NCBI RefSeq assembly: GCF_004792695.1
Contig: NZ_SRXU01000005.1
Coordinates: 186,001-250,000 of the forward strand
DNA length: 64,000 bases
Source: Sphingomonas naasensis
GTDB taxonomy: Bacteria; Pseudomonadota; Alphaproteobacteria; Sphingomonadales; Sphingomonadaceae
Direction of reading: 5' to 3'
The translations under genes and the position numbers were made by a program. The notes beneath the pieces are model-generated. The model did no database searches. It was not told the origin of the DNA and saw only the letters and a program-made list of their open reading frames with translations. The first letter of the stretch is position 1, and each line of letters opens with the position of its first letter. This document shows, piece by piece, positions 31,814 through 42,311 of the stretch.

Positions 31814-34800
31814 ATGCGCGCCCCGATATTCTTCGATCCGACCGGCCGCCGCGGCCGACGCGCGAAACGCGCTGCGGCGATCGGGATCGCGCTGATGCTG
31901 CTCGCCGCGGTGGCGTTCGCGACGACGCTCGTCGCGGTGCCGCGCGAGCGCGCGCTGGCACTGCCCTTTTCGCAGCCGCATCCGGCGCAGCTGCGCGGCA
32001 CGCACGCCCGCCACGGTCTCGGCGCGTGGCTGCCGGCGATGCGATCGAAGGACCCGCACACTCCGCTGAGCGTCGGCTTCTACCAGCCCGGCGACGAAGC
32101 GAGCCTCGCCTCGCTGCGCCGGCACCTCGGCTCGCTCGACTGGGTGGTGCCCGCGCTGGTCACCATCGACGGCCCCGGACTGAAGATCGAAAGCGATCCG
32201 CAGTTCGACCGCACGATCCGCGCGGCTTCGGCGCCGCCCAGGGTGCTGCCGATGGTCCAGAATTTCGGCCGCGCGGGCTGGGACGGTGCGGGGAGCGCGG
32301 CGCTGCTCCACGACGCGGCGCGCCGCCGGGTGCTGGCCGCGCGCCTCGCCGGGCTGGTCGCGGGGCGCCACGATGCCGGGCTAGTGATGGATTTCGAGGC
32401 GCTGCCGCGAGGCGCCACGGGCGACTATCTGCGCTTTCTCCGCGCGCTTCGCGCCGCACTGCCGGCGGGCTCGCAGCTCGCGGTCACGGCCCCGGCGGAA
32501 GTGGAAAGCGGGGAGCTTCGCGCGCTTGCCGGCGCCGCCGACCGGCTGATCCTGATGGCCTATGACCAGCATTGGGAAGGCGGCGAGCCCGGCCCCATCG
32601 CCGCGCAGGACTGGTTCGTCCGCGAGGTGATGGCCGCGCGGCGCGCGATCGGCGCGGACAAGCTCGTCGTCGCGCTCGGAAGCTATGCCTATGACTGGCA
32701 CGCAAGCCAGGCCGATGCCCTGTCGATCGAGGAGGCGTGGCTGACCGCGCATGACAGCGAGGCGCCGATCGCGTTCGACCGCGCCAGCGGCAATGCCGGA
32801 TTCGCCTATGACGAGGACGGGCAACATCACAGCATCTGGATGATCGACGCGGCGACCAGCTGGAATCAGCTCGCGGCGTTGCAGCGGCTGGGCATCGACG
32901 ATGTCGCGCTGTGGCGGCTGGGGAGCGAGGATCCCGGCTTCTGGTCCGATCTCGGCGCTTTTCGCGGCGGCGGATGGCCCGATCTCGCGACGCCCCGTTC
33001 GCTGCTGAGCACCGACGTCGAGGGCGCGGGCGAGATCCTGCGGATCACCGCCACCCCCGCCGACGGCCGTCGCGCCGTCACCCGCGACGCGCAGGGAATG
33101 ATCCGCGACGAGCATTATGCCGCGCTTCCCACCCCCTATGTCGTGCAGCGCACCGGCGGCGCGGACCCGAAGCAGCTCGCGCTGACCTTCGACGACGGCC
33201 CCGACCCGTTATGGACGCCGCGCATCCTCGACGTGCTGGAAGCCGCGCACGTGCCGGCGACCTTCTTCGTCATCGGCGAGAATGCCCTGCAGCACCCGGT
33301 ACTGCTCCGCCGCATGATCGCCGACGGCGACGAGATCGGCAATCACAGCTACACCCATCCCAATCTGGCGAACACCGGCCCGGCACAGACCCGGCTTGAG
33401 CTCAACGCGACCCAGCGGCTCGTCGAGGCCTATACCGGCCATGGCATGACGCTGTTCCGCGCGCCCTATTTCGGCGATGCCGAGCCGACCACCGCCGATG
33501 AGCTCGGCCCCGCGCTCGAGGCGCAGAAGGCCGGCTATACGGTGGTGGGGCTGCACGTCGATCCGAACGACTGGCAGCGGCCGGGCGCGGATGCGATCGT
33601 CGGCGAGGTCCTTGCGCAGGTCCATGCCGCAGCCGCCGGCACGTCGCGGAACATCGTGCTGCTCCACGACGGCGGCGGCGACCGGAGCCAGACGCTGGCG
33701 GCGCTGCCGCGGATCATCGCGACGCTGCGGGGCGAGGGCTATCGCTTCGTCCCGGCATCGCAGCTCGCCGGCATCGCGCAGGCGCAGGCGATGCCCGAAG
33801 TGACCGGCAGCGACCTGCTCGCGGTGCGCACCGATGTCGCGATCTTCATCGCGCTGGCGGCGCTGGCGGCGACGCTCGCCTGGCTGTTCTACGTCGCGAT
33901 CGCGCTGGGAATCGCGCGCGCCGTGGCGATGGCCGGACTCGCCTGGTTCCAGAGCGGCCGGCGCCGGGCCGAGCCGCCGCGCTTCGAGCCGGGCGTGTCG
34001 GTGATCATCCCCGCCTATAACGAAGCGCGCGTGATCGCCGGGTCGATCGCGCGCGTGCTCGCCAGCGACTATCCGGCGCTGCAGGTCATCGTCGCCGACG
34101 ACGGCTCGCACGACGATACCAGCGCGATCGTCGCGCGGGAGTTCGGCGCCGATCCGCGGGTCGTGCTGCTCACCCTGCGCAACGCCGGCAAGGCGGCGAC
34201 GCTCAACCGCGCGCTGCGCCACGCCACCGGCGAGGTGATCATCGCGCTCGACGCCGATACCCAGTTCGAGCCCGCGACGATCCGTCGCCTCGTGCGCTGG
34301 TTCGCCGATCCGCGCATCGGCGCGGTGGCGGGCGACGCGCGCGTCGGCAACCGGGTGAACCTCGTCACGCGCTGGCAGGCAGTGGAATATATCACCGCGC
34401 AAAATCTCGAGCGGCGCGCGCTTGCCGGCTTCGACGCGCTGACCGTGGTGCCGGGCGCGGTCGGCGCATGGCGGCGGGCCGCGATCGACGCGGTCGGCGG
34501 CTATCCCGAGGACACGCTGGCGGAGGATCAGGACCTCACCATCGCGGTTCAGCGCGCCGGCTGGCGCGTCACCTATGACCCGCGCGCGGTGGCGTGGACC
34601 GAGGCGCCCGAGAGCTTCCGGGCGCTCGCGCGGCAACGCTATCGCTGGGCGTTCGGCACGCTGCAATGCCTGTGGAAGCATCGCGGCGTGCTGCGCGCGG
34701 GCAAGCCCTCGGGCCTCGCGCTGGTCGGCCTGCCGCAAGCGTGGCTGTTCCAGATCGGCTTCGCCGCGATCTCGCCGCTGATCGACATGGCGCTGGTCGC

Positions 34801-35119
34801 CTCGCTCGTCGGCACGGTGCTGCGCGTGCACCAGCATGGCTGGGCGCAGACCGACGGCGATGTCGGGCGGATGGCGCTCTACTGGCTGGCCTTCACCACG
34901 ATCGACATCGCGTGCGGCTGGATCGCCTATGCGCTCGACGGCGGCCGGGCCCGCTACCGCCCGGACCTGCTGGTCGCGCAGCGCTTCGTCTATCGGCAGA
35001 TCATGTATTGGGTCGTGCTCCGCGCGATCGCCTCGGCAGTCGGCGGGTGGGTCGTGGGCTGGGGGAAGCTCGAGCGCACCGGCAACGTCGCGGGCCCGCA
35101 GCCCGCCGCGAGCGGATGA
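31814..35119 (+). CDS. Three-domain GH18-like / NodB deacetylase / GT2 glycosyltransferase
   Basis: An 1101-residue membrane protein joining three modules. (1) After TM1 (about 25-45), residues about 70-400 resemble a GH18 chitinase-like barrel with D193-F-E195 in AGLVMDFEALP. (2) Residues about 440-640 are a NodB polysaccharide deacetylase with TFDDGPDP (D460, D461) and metal histidines H511 and H515 in GNHSYTHPN. (3) After a TM near 665-690, residues about 725-1000 are a processive GT2 with PAYNEARV, D813-x-D815, a TED-like AEDQD segment and the QRYRW motif (941-945), ending in several TM helices. The set resembles PgaB plus PgaC, but in one chain. A deacetylated N-acetylhexosamine polymer is the likely product. 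Separate proteins are usual. Confidence 0.88.
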   Translation: MRAPIFFDPTGRRGRRAKRAAAIGIALMLLAAVAFATTLVAVPRERALALPFSQPHPAQLRGTHARHGLGAWLPAMRSKDPHTPLSVGFYQPGDEASLASLRRHLGSLDWVVPALVTIDGPGLKIESDPQFDRTIRAASAPPRVLPMVQNFGRAGWDGAGSAALLHDAARRRVLAARLAGLVAGRHDAGLVMDFEALPRGATGDYLRFLRALRAALPAGSQLAVTAPAEVESGELRALAGAADRLILMAYDQHWEGGEPGPIAAQDWFVREVMAARRAIGADKLVVALGSYAYDWHASQADALSIEEAWLTAHDSEAPIAFDRASGNAGFAYDEDGQHHSIWMIDAATSWNQLAALQRLGIDDVALWRLGSEDPGFWSDLGAFRGGGWPDLATPRSLLSTDVEGAGEILRITATPADGRRAVTRDAQGMIRDEHYAALPTPYVVQRTGGADPKQLALTFDDGPDPLWTPRILDVLEAAHVPATFFVIGENALQHPVLLRRMIADGDEIGNHSYTHPNLANTGPAQTRLELNATQRLVEAYTGHGMTLFRAPYFGDAEPTTADELGPALEAQKAGYTVVGLHVDPNDWQRPGADAIVGEVLAQVHAAAAGTSRNIVLLHDGGGDRSQTLAALPRIIATLRGEGYRFVPASQLAGIAQAQAMPEVTGSDLLAVRTDVAIFIALAALAATLAWLFYVAIALGIARAVAMAGLAWFQSGRRRAEPPRFEPGVSVIIPAYNEARVIAGSIARVLASDYPALQVIVADDGSHDDTSAIVAREFGADPRVVLLTLRNAGKAATLNRALRHATGEVIIALDADTQFEPATIRRLVRWFADPRIGAVAGDARVGNRVNLVTRWQAVEYITAQNLERRALAGFDALTVVPGAVGAWRRAAIDAVGGYPEDTLAEDQDLTIAVQRAGWRVTYDPRAVAWTEAPESFRALARQRYRWAFGTLQCLWKHRGVLRAGKPSGLALVGLPQAWLFQIGFAAISPLIDMALVASLVGTVLRVHQHGWAQTDGDVGRMALYWLAFTTIDIACGWIAYALDGGRARYRPDLLVAQRFVYRQIMYWVVLRAIASAVGGWVVGWGKLERTGNVAGPQPAASG

Positions 35120-35128
35120 CGCCGCGGC

Positions 35129-35872
35129 TCAGCCCGCGCGGTGGACGAGAAAGGGCGACCAGGCCTGGTTCACCGGCATCAGCTCGAGCGCATTGACGTT
35201 GAGGTGCGGCGGCTGCTGCGCGACCCACAGCATCGTCGCGGCGATATCCTCCGCGGTCATCGGGTTCACCCCGGCATAGAGCTTGTCCGACACGTCCTGG
35301 CTGCCGGTGCGCACCAGCGTGAACTCGGTCTCGACCATGCCCGGCTCGATCGAGCAGACGCGCACCCCGGTGCCGATCAGATCCGAGCGCAGATTGAGGC
35401 TGAACTGGCGGACGAACGCTTTGGTCGCGCCGTACACATTGCCGCCGGGATAGGGATAGTTGGCGGCGACCGAGGCGAGATTGATGATCGCCCCCTTGCG
35501 CGCGATCAACTGCGGCAGGAGCTTGTGCGTGATCGACACCAACGCGGTGATGTTGGTGTCGATCATCGTCGTCCAGTTGGACAGCTTCGCCTGCTGCGCC
35601 GGCTCGAGCCCGAGCGCGAGCCCGGCATTGTTGATCAGCAGATCGATGCCGACGAAAGCTTCCGGAAGCGCGTCGAGCGCGGCATCGCGCGCCGCTTCAT
35701 CGCGGACGTCGAATTCGAGCGTGTGCAGCGCCTCGCCCAGTTCCTCCTGCAGCGCCGCGAGCCGATCGGCGCGACGTCCGGTGCCGACCACCTTCCAGCC
35801 CGCACCGACGAACGCGCGCGCCGCGGCCTCGCCGATGCCTGCGGTGACGCCGGTGATGAGTGCGGTGGGCAT
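35129..35872 (-). CDS. SDR-family NAD(P)-dependent oxidoreductase (YdfG-like)
   Basis: A 247-residue classical short-chain dehydrogenase. The Rossmann glycine motif is TGVTAGIG (residues 7-14), with NNAGLALG and catalytic Ser/Tyr/Lys in NLASVAANYPYPGGNVYGATK. SIEPGMVETEFTLVR follows the active site. The PYPGGNVYGATKAFVRQFSL wording is that of the YdfG/serine-3-dehydrogenase group (NADP-dependent oxidation of 3-hydroxy acids), though substrate range is broad. It is convergent with the GH18-NodB-GT2 gene (9 bp apart) and 3 bp downstream of a small gene on the same strand. Confidence 0.9.
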   Translation of the reverse strand: MPTALITGVTAGIGEAAARAFVGAGWKVVGTGRRADRLAALQEELGEALHTLEFDVRDEAARDAALDALPEAFVGIDLLINNAGLALGLEPAQQAKLSNWTTMIDTNITALVSITHKLLPQLIARKGAIINLASVAANYPYPGGNVYGATKAFVRQFSLNLRSDLIGTGVRVCSIEPGMVETEFTLVRTGSQDVSDKLYAGVNPMTAEDIAATMLWVAQQPPHLNVNALELMPVNQAWSPFLVHRAG

Positions 35873-35875
35873 GGC

Positions 35876-36286
35876 TCAAATCTCCTCGATGCTGCGCGGC
35901 TCGCCGAGGTGCCATTGCTGCCCGTCGAACCGGTCTTCGTGATCGCCATATTGGACGAGCGTGCCGGCGGGCGCGCCCAGTTCGGGCATGTGCAGCCGGA
36001 TCAGCGCACGCGCACCGTCGACATCGGTCGCCTCGACGTCGAGGATCGTCGACACGACCTCGTCCTCGCCCGCTTCCTCCGATTCGAAATCGACGTTGCG
36101 ATAGAGCGTGCCGCCGCCGGTGCTGGCGCCGAACCCCGCCAATCTGAGCTCGGCATCGATATGGATGCTGAAGCGGTAATGGCGGTCGAACGGATCGAGA
36201 TCGCCGGGGACGACCACGGTCATATGCTCATAGTCCGCGGGATCCTCCATCTTCTCGCGAAGGCCGTGGAGGAACCGTTCGATCAC
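35876..36286 (-). CDS. Hypothetical acidic protein
   Basis: A 136-residue, acidic, soluble-looking protein without signal peptide. The pattern FDRHYRFSIHIDAELRLAGF followed by GASTGGGTLYRNVDFESEE and a C-terminal HMPELGAPAGTLVQYGD suggests an alpha/beta fold, but I recognise no named family. It lies 4 bp after pheT and 3 bp before the SDR gene on the same strand, so it is likely co-transcribed with pheST. Start ATG 36286. Confidence 0.7.
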   Translation of the reverse strand: MIERFLHGLREKMEDPADYEHMTVVVPGDLDPFDRHYRFSIHIDAELRLAGFGASTGGGTLYRNVDFESEEAGEDEVVSTILDVEATDVDGARALIRLHMPELGAPAGTLVQYGDHEDRFDGQQWHLGEPRSIEEI

Positions 36287-36290
36287 CCGC

Positions 36291-38702
36291 TCAGCCTCGC
36301 AGGCTCGCGCCGAGCTTCGCCGCCGCCGCGACGACCTTGTCAGCCACCGCCTTTAATTCGGCATCGGTGAAGCTCTTCTCGCCGGGCTGGAGCGTGACTT
36401 CGACCGCGAGGCTCTTCTGGCCCTCCGGCACGCCGGTGCCGGTGAAGATGTCGAACAGCCGCGCATCGACGATCGCCGCCTTGTCGGCACCCTTGATCGT
36501 GCGGACGAGATCGCCCGCGGTGAGGTCGGCCGGCACGAGGAAGGCGAAGTCGCGCGTCACCGCCTGCAGCGCGGGCGGCACATAGGCCGGGCGCATGAAG
36601 CCGGTCCCGCCGCGTTTCGCCGGCAGCGCATCGAGATAGATCTCGACCGCGGCGACATCGCCGTCGAGGTCGAACGCCTTGAGCACCGAGGGATGCACCA
36701 CGCCGAACGCCGCGAGCACGGTCTTGGGCCCGAGCCGCAGCGTTGCCGACTGGCCGGGGTGATAGACATCGCCCGCCTCGCCCATCACCTGCAGATTGGC
36801 CACCGGCGCGCCGGCCGCCTCGAGCAGCGCCAGTGCCTCGGCCTTGGCGTCGAACGCGCCGAAGCCCTGCGCCTTGCCGCCCTGCCAGCCGCGCGGGCTG
36901 CGATCACCGGCGAGCACCACTGCGAGCGTGAGCCGCTCCTTGTCGGCGAGATAGCGGCGGCCGATCTCGAACAGCCGCACGCCGCTGGCGCCGCGCTTGC
37001 GGTTGCGCTCGGCCGCGGCGAACAGGCCGGGGAGCAGCGATGGCCGCATGACCTTCATGTCCTCGCTGATCGGATTGGCGAGGCGCCACGCGCCGCCGCC
37101 GAAGGGCGCGGCCTCCGCCTCGGAGAGGAAGCTCCACGTCACCGCTTCGTGGAAGCCGCGCGCGGCGGCGGTGCGCCGCAGCTTGCGCTCGAGCTTCTGT
37201 TCGGGCGTCGCGGTCGGCCGCGCGACGCCGGGCAGGCGATCGAGCGGAGTCGAGGGGACCTTGTCGATCCCTTCGATGCGGATGACTTCCTCGACCAGAT
37301 CGGCGGGGCCATCGATGTCGCGGCGCCAGCTCGGCGCGGTGACGCGAAGGTCCTCGAAGCGCGCAAGGTCGGTCGGATCGCCGTTCGCATCGAGCGCCTC
37401 GACCGTGAAGCCCAGTCGCTCGAGGATGTCCTTCTGCCGCGCCACCGGAATCGCGAGGCCGCCCAGCGTCTCGGCGAGCGCCGGATCATAACCAGTGGTG
37501 ATGCCGACCCGCGGCGGCGTGCCCGCCCGGGTGACCTCGCTGGCGCTGCCGCCGCACAGATCGACGACATAGCGCGCCGCGATCGCGATGCCGTCTTCGA
37601 GGAACGCGGGATCCACCCCGCGTTCGAAGCGCGAACGCGCATCGCTGGTCAGGTTGAGCTTCTGGCCGGTCTTCGCGATGTGATCGGGATCGAAATAGGC
37701 GCATTCGATCACCACGTCGGTGGTGGTCTCGGACACGCCGGTGTCCTCGCCGCCCATGATCCCGCCGATATCGTGCACGCCATTGGCATCGGCGATCACC
37801 GTCACGCTCTCGTCGAGCGTGTAGGTCTTCTCGTTGAGCGCGAGCACCTGCTCGCCCGGCTTCGCCTTGCGGACGACCAGCGCGCCCGACAGCTTCGCCT
37901 TGTCATAGACGTGCAGCGGGCGGCCGAGATCGATCATCACATAGTTGGTGATGTCGACGAGCGCCGAGATCGGGCGCTGGCCGATCGCCTTGAGGCGCTG
38001 CTGCATCCAGTCGGGCGAGGCGCCGTTGGTCACGCCGCTGACGGTCTGGCCGAAATAGGCCGGGCAGCCATCGGGCGCCTCGATGCGCACTTCCGGCCCG
38101 GCGCCGCTGGTCGGCACCGGATCCACGTCGAGCGGCCTGAGCGTGCCGAGGCCGGCGGCGGCGAGATCGCGGGCGATGCCGCGCACGCCCATGCAATCCT
38201 GCCGGTTGGGCGTGATCGAAACGTCGATCACCGCGTCGTTGAGCCCGGCATAATCGGGGAAGGAGGTGCCGATCGGCGCATCGGCGGGAAGCTCGATGAT
38301 GCCGTCATGATCGTCGCCCAATTCGAGCTCGCGGGTCGAGCACATCATGCCGTTCGATTCGACCCCGCGCACCGCGGCGACCTTGAGCTGCATGCCGTTG
38401 GCGGGGACCACCGCGCCCGGCAGCCCGAGCACGCCGACAAGGCCGGCGCGCGCGTTCGGCGCGCCGCAGACGACCTGCAGGGGGGCGCCCTCGCCGGTGT
38501 CGACGGTGAGGACCTGGAGCTTGTCGGCCTGCGGATGACGCTCGGCAGTGAGCACCTTCGCCACGCGGAACGCGGCGAGCTTCTCGCCCGGATTCTCGAC
38601 GCTTTCGACTTCGAGACCGACGCGGGTCAGCGCCTCGACGACCTCGTCGAGCGTCGCCTCGGTCTCCAGATGCGCCTTGAGCCAGTTGAGCGTGAACTTC
38701 AT
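36291..38702 (-). CDS. pheT: Phenylalanyl-tRNA synthetase beta subunit
   Basis: An 803-residue subunit of the heterotetrameric synthetase. It starts [21 protein letters not shown] tRNA-binding OB fold (about 40-155) shows [20 protein letters not shown]. The B3/B4 editing domain (about 210-400) is followed by B5 ([16 protein letters not shown]). The catalytic-like domain comes next ([20 protein letters not shown]). The C-terminal anticodon-binding FDX-ACB domain has [20 protein letters not shown] and a terminal [15 protein letters not shown]. Normal bacterial length. It overlaps pheS by 4 bp and is co-expressed with it. Confidence 0.97.
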   Translation of the reverse strand: MKFTLNWLKAHLETEATLDEVVEALTRVGLEVESVENPGEKLAAFRVAKVLTAERHPQADKLQVLTVDTGEGAPLQVVCGAPNARAGLVGVLGLPGAVVPANGMQLKVAAVRGVESNGMMCSTRELELGDDHDGIIELPADAPIGTSFPDYAGLNDAVIDVSITPNRQDCMGVRGIARDLAAAGLGTLRPLDVDPVPTSGAGPEVRIEAPDGCPAYFGQTVSGVTNGASPDWMQQRLKAIGQRPISALVDITNYVMIDLGRPLHVYDKAKLSGALVVRKAKPGEQVLALNEKTYTLDESVTVIADANGVHDIGGIMGGEDTGVSETTTDVVIECAYFDPDHIAKTGQKLNLTSDARSRFERGVDPAFLEDGIAIAARYVVDLCGGSASEVTRAGTPPRVGITTGYDPALAETLGGLAIPVARQKDILERLGFTVEALDANGDPTDLARFEDLRVTAPSWRRDIDGPADLVEEVIRIEGIDKVPSTPLDRLPGVARPTATPEQKLERKLRRTAAARGFHEAVTWSFLSEAEAAPFGGGAWRLANPISEDMKVMRPSLLPGLFAAAERNRKRGASGVRLFEIGRRYLADKERLTLAVVLAGDRSPRGWQGGKAQGFGAFDAKAEALALLEAAGAPVANLQVMGEAGDVYHPGQSATLRLGPKTVLAAFGVVHPSVLKAFDLDGDVAAVEIYLDALPAKRGGTGFMRPAYVPPALQAVTRDFAFLVPADLTAGDLVRTIKGADKAAIVDARLFDIFTGTGVPEGQKSLAVEVTLQPGEKSFTDAELKAVADKVVAAAAKLGASLRG

Positions 38703-39781
38703 GCGCCGACTCCCCCGCTCAGCGTGGGCACGTCGAGCGCCGAGAAGCCGTAATGGCGCAGCCAGCGCAGATCGCCGTCGAAGAAGGCGCGCAAGTCATC
38801 CATCCCGTATTTGAGCATCGCGAGGCGATCGACGCCGGTGCCGAAGGCGAAGCCCTGCCATTCGTTCGGATCGAGCCCGCAGGCCGCGATCACCTTGGGA
38901 TGCACCATTCCCGAGCCGAGCACTTCCATCCAGCCTTCGGACCCGCCGATCACACGCTTTCCGTTGACCACCGAATAGCCGACATCGACCTCGGCCGAAG
39001 GCTCGGTGAAGGGGAAATAGCTCGGGCGCAGCCGCAGCACGATGTCGTCGCGCTCGAAGAACGCCTTGAGGAAAGTCTCGAGCGTCCACTTCAGGTGCCC
39101 GAGCGTGATCCCCTTGTCGATCACCAGACCTTCGATCTGGTGGAACATCGGCGTGTGGGTCGCGTCCGAGTCGGAGCGATAGACGCGGCCCGGCGCGATG
39201 ATCCGGATCGGCGGCTTGTCCTTGACCATCGTGCGGATCTGCACCGGCGAGGTGTGGGTGCGGAGCAGATGCTTCTGCGTCCCGTCCGCTTCGGGCGGGA
39301 AATAGAAGGTATCGTGCATCGCCCGCGCCGGATGGCTCTCGGGAATGTTGAGCGCCGTGAAATTATGCCAGTCGTCCTCGATCTCGGGGCCGGTGGCGAC
39401 CGCGAAGCCGAGATCGGCGAAGATCTCCGCCAGTTCGTCCATCACCTGGCTGACCGGATGCACCGATCCCGCCGGCACGCTATCCACCGGCAGCGTCATG
39501 TCGAGCGTCTCGGCGGCGAGCCGCGCGTCGAGCGCGAGCCGTTCGAGCGACGTCTTGCGCTCGGCCAGCGCCGCGGTGACCGCCTCGCGCAACCCATGGA
39601 TGCGCGGGCCCTGCTCCTGCCGCTCCTCGGGGCTCATCCCGCCCAAGGTCTTGAGCAGCCCGGTGATCGCGCCCTGCTTGCCGAGCGCATGGACGCGCAG
39701 CGCCTCGACGGCGTCGAGCCCCGCTGCGGCGTCGATCGAGGCGAGCAGATCGCTGCGCAATTGTTCGAGATCGGTAGTCAT
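38699..39781 (-). CDS. pheS: Phenylalanyl-tRNA synthetase alpha subunit
   Basis: A 360-residue catalytic subunit. An N-terminal coiled coil of about 85 residues ([20 protein letters not shown], then [20 protein letters not shown]) precedes the class II catalytic core: [19 protein letters not shown], motif 2 [31 protein letters not shown], and motif 3 [20 protein letters not shown]. It charges tRNA-Phe together with PheT. It starts at ATG 39781, divergent from a methyltransferase gene with 165 bp between them. I saw no obvious leader peptide or Phe-rich attenuator there. Confidence 0.97.
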   Translation of the reverse strand: MTTDLEQLRSDLLASIDAAAGLDAVEALRVHALGKQGAITGLLKTLGGMSPEERQEQGPRIHGLREAVTAALAERKTSLERLALDARLAAETLDMTLPVDSVPAGSVHPVSQVMDELAEIFADLGFAVATGPEIEDDWHNFTALNIPESHPARAMHDTFYFPPEADGTQKHLLRTHTSPVQIRTMVKDKPPIRIIAPGRVYRSDSDATHTPMFHQIEGLVIDKGITLGHLKWTLETFLKAFFERDDIVLRLRPSYFPFTEPSAEVDVGYSVVNGKRVIGGSEGWMEVLGSGMVHPKVIAACGLDPNEWQGFAFGTGVDRLAMLKYGMDDLRAFFDGDLRWLRHYGFSALDVPTLSGGVGA

Positions 39782-39946
39782 AGGAGGCCCGAACCCCAGA
39801 GCGGGCACAAGGTCAACCCTTGGGCGCAAGATTCGGTGCCGCGCACGGCCCGTCGCGGCGCCGGGGCGGGACGGCGCAGCCCCCTTCTCGCCGATCCGGG
39901 ATCGTGAGACGCCCCCGGCGCCGACTTGTATGCGTGGAGGCGAACG

Positions 39947-40780
39947 ATGTTGATGCAGGCGAGACTCGAGACCGTCGATTGCCCCTGCTGCGAGAGCGAC
40001 GGGCATCGCCACTGGGCTTCCGAGAACGGCTATAGCGCCGTCAAATGCGCCGAGTGCGGCACCGTCTATATCCGCGAGCGGCCGCGCGGCGAGGACATTT
40101 CCGCGGCGGCACGCGACGGCGTGCACCCAACCGACGAAGGCACGCTCGACCAGCGGCTCCACCGCCAGGGCTGGAAAGTGCCTTTCTACGCCGGCATCGT
40201 CCGCCGCTTCTTCGAGGGCGAGAAGGATCTGCGCTGGCTCGATGTCGGCGCGGGCAATGGCGAGTTCGTCGAGGCGGTGCAGCGCGCGCTGCCCGACGTG
40301 CAGGCGCTGGGGATCGATCCGATGGAAGTGAAGGTCGCCCGCGCGCAGCAGCGCGGCGTGCCGATCACCGCCCAGACGCTCGAGGAAGTCACCGGCAGCT
40401 ACGACGTGATCTCGATCATCAACGTCTTCTCGCACATCCCCGATTTCCAGCATTTCGGCGGGCTGATCCGCGCCCGGCTGAAGCCCGGCGGATCGCTGTT
40501 CATCGAGACCGGCAATGGCGGCGATCTGCCCTCGCGCGCCGATTACCCCGGCGAGCTGCTGCTGCCCGACCATCTCGTCTTCTCGGGAATCGACCAGATG
40601 AAGCAGACGTTGGGGCGGCTCGGCTTCGGGCGTGTCGAGCATTGGAGTCGCCGCACCGATCACCCGCTCTGGGCCGCCAAGCAGCTGGTGAAGAGCACGC
40701 TCAAGGGGAAGCCCAAGGTGTTCGTGCCGTGGACGCGCAGCTTCCGGACGGTGTTTTACCGGGCGTATCTCGACGGCTAG
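39947..40780 (+). CDS. SAM-dependent methyltransferase with N-terminal zinc-ribbon
   Basis: A 277-residue class I methyltransferase. The N-terminus has C12-PC-C15 and C34-AE-C37, a probable zinc ribbon as in many sugar C-methyltransferase-like proteins. The SAM-binding core begins with [20 protein letters not shown] (about residue 97), with the acidic end of strand 2 in [12 protein letters not shown] and [17 protein letters not shown] as motif post-II/III. The C-terminal basic part ([14 protein letters not shown]) follows. Such proteins often modify surface sugars. The substrate here is unknown. GGAGG before ATG 39947 supports this start over TTG 39926 or ATG 39953. Confidence 0.85.
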   Translation: MLMQARLETVDCPCCESDGHRHWASENGYSAVKCAECGTVYIRERPRGEDISAAARDGVHPTDEGTLDQRLHRQGWKVPFYAGIVRRFFEGEKDLRWLDVGAGNGEFVEAVQRALPDVQALGIDPMEVKVARAQQRGVPITAQTLEEVTGSYDVISIINVFSHIPDFQHFGGLIRARLKPGGSLFIETGNGGDLPSRADYPGELLLPDHLVFSGIDQMKQTLGRLGFGRVEHWSRRTDHPLWAAKQLVKSTLKGKPKVFVPWTRSFRTVFYRAYLDG

Positions 40781-41397
40781 ACCCGGCTGCCGAGCAGCGC
40801 CCCGCCAAAGCCGATGAACAGCAGCGCGGTGGCGCGGTTGAACAGCCGCTGGCGGCTGGTGGGCGCGAGCCAGCGCGCGAGCGAGCGGCCGCCCAGCGCG
40901 TAGACGCCGAACCAGAAGGCCTCGATCACCGCGAAGCTGAGCACGAGGATCGCGAGCTGCGGCACGAAGGGCCGGTTCAGATCGACGAACTGCGGCAACA
41001 GCGCCGCCGCGAAGATGATCAGCTTGGGGTTGGACAGGCCGGTGCCGAGCCCGGTCCAATAGAGCGCGGTCGCGGTGCGGCCCGATCCCGCGTCGCCCGA
41101 ATCGCCGCCGCCGACCGGCGCGCGCCATGCCTTGATGCCGAGCCAGACCAGATAGGCGACGCCGGCATAGCGCAGCACGTCGTAGAGCCCGGGCGAGGCC
41201 TTGAGCAGCGCCCCCAGCCCCGCCGCCGAAGCGATCAGGCACAGCATGTTGGCGGTCATCAACCCCACCATCGAGAAGAGCGCGCGGCGCGGGCCGTGAT
41301 GAATGCTCTGCACCATCACATGGAGCATGTTCGGCCCCGGTGTCGCCGAGATCAGGAACACCGCGGTGACGTAGAGCCACCAGGTCTGGAGTGCCAT
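40777..41397 (-). CDS. LysE/RhtB-family amino-acid exporter
   Basis: A 206-residue inner-membrane protein with about six helices. The family signature is [20 protein letters not shown] (about 14-33). [20 protein letters not shown], the [11 protein letters not shown] motif near residue 75, and [20 protein letters not shown] in the second half also fit. The family exports amino acids or homoserine-lactone-like compounds. The actual substrate is unknown. Start ATG 41397. It overlaps the end of the convergent methyltransferase gene by 4 bp. Confidence 0.9.
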   Translation of the reverse strand: MALQTWWLYVTAVFLISATPGPNMLHVMVQSIHHGPRRALFSMVGLMTANMLCLIASAAGLGALLKASPGLYDVLRYAGVAYLVWLGIKAWRAPVGGGDSGDAGSGRTATALYWTGLGTGLSNPKLIIFAAALLPQFVDLNRPFVPQLAILVLSFAVIEAFWFGVYALGGRSLARWLAPTSRQRLFNRATALLFIGFGGALLGSRV

Positions 41398-41438
41398 TGC
41401 TTGCCTTTCTGCGGCGGCCCTCGCCCCCGACCCAATAC

Positions 41439-41546
41439 CGTCATCCCGGCCTTTTGCCGGGATCCACGGTGCCGCAGGCGAGACCCTCTCGCCTCCTGGT
41501 TCTTTCCCGGCCGCGCGGTGGACCCCGGCACAAGGCCGGGGTGACG
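41439..41546. repeat. Family B palindromic repeat, copy 1
   Basis: Left arm CGTCATCCCGGCCTTTTGCC and right arm GGCACAAGGCCGGGGTGACG are inverted copies, with inner GGGATCCACGGTGCC / GCGCGGTGGACCCC also pairing. It lies downstream of rplT and upstream of the LysE gene, so a transcript of rpmI-rplT would fold it into a large hairpin. Confidence 0.85.
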
Positions 41547-41622
41547 GTTGCGATCTCGGAGCGGAAAGAAAAGGGCGCCGGTGTTGCCACCGACGCCCCA
41601 TTTCCGTTCGCTGTCCGTCCGC

Positions 41623-41988
41623 TCAGGCGGCCTGGGGCAGCGCCGCCTTCGCCTGCGCGACGATGGCGCTGAACGCCTCCGCCTCGTGCATCGCGATGTC
41701 GGCAAGGACCTTCCGGTCGAGTTCGATGCCGGCGAGCTTGAGCCCGTGCATGAACTGCGAATAGGTCAGGCCCTCGGCGCGGACACCGGCGTTGATGCGC
41801 TGGATCCAGAGGCCGCGGAACGTCCGCTTCTTAACCTTGCGGTCGCGATAGGCGTACTGGCCGGCCTTTTCGACGGCCTGGCGCGCGATGCGGATCGTGT
41901 TCTTGCGACGGCCATAATAGCCCTTCGCCTGATCCAGAATCCGCTTGTGCTTCGCCTTGGTGGTCGTGCCACGCTTCACTCGTGCCAT
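41623..41988 (-). CDS. rplT: 50S ribosomal protein L20
   Basis: A 121-residue ribosomal protein starting [20 protein letters not shown]. It has the very basic, helical N-terminal extension ([20 protein letters not shown]) and the globular C-terminal domain ([20 protein letters not shown], then LNRKVLA-like [13 protein letters not shown]). It binds 23S rRNA early in 50S assembly and in many bacteria represses its own operon. It is 12 bp after rpmI. infC, the usual first gene of this operon, is not in the window. Confidence 0.98.
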   Translation of the reverse strand: MARVKRGTTTKAKHKRILDQAKGYYGRRKNTIRIARQAVEKAGQYAYRDRKVKKRTFRGLWIQRINAGVRAEGLTYSQFMHGLKLAGIELDRKVLADIAMHEAEAFSAIVAQAKAALPQAA

Positions 41989-42000
41989 GTCTCGGCCTCC

Positions 42001-42204
42001 TTACTTCAGGCCGTACGGCGCCCACGCGAGAACGCGGGCGGTATCGGCATCGGCGAGCACGGAGGTGCCGCGATTCTGGCGGATATACTTCGCATTGTGC
42101 GAAATCAGGCGGTGGCGCTTGCCGGCGACTCCGTGCTTCACCTTGCCAGTGGCGGTGAGCTTGAAGCGCTTTTTGACGCCGCTCTTCGTCTTGAGCTTGG
42201 GCAT
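42001..42204 (-). CDS. rpmI: 50S ribosomal protein L35
   Basis: A 67-residue basic ribosomal protein: [20 protein letters not shown] at the start, then [20 protein letters not shown], the canonical L35 pattern. The start ATG at 42204 lies after a good leader. It is co-transcribed with rplT. The 107-bp gap to the divergent AsmA-like gene must hold promoters for both, and no infC is present upstream. Confidence 0.97.
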   Translation of the reverse strand: MPKLKTKSGVKKRFKLTATGKVKHGVAGKRHRLISHNAKYIRQNRGTSVLADADTARVLAWAPYGLK

Positions 42205-42311
42205 TTTCGTCTCCTTATAGTTCGACGATTGCGGACACGCGCGGCAGCCCATTCAGCCGGCGCATCCCTACGATCGCGGAAAGGCGGGCGCATAGCCGCA
42301 ACCGCGCTGCA

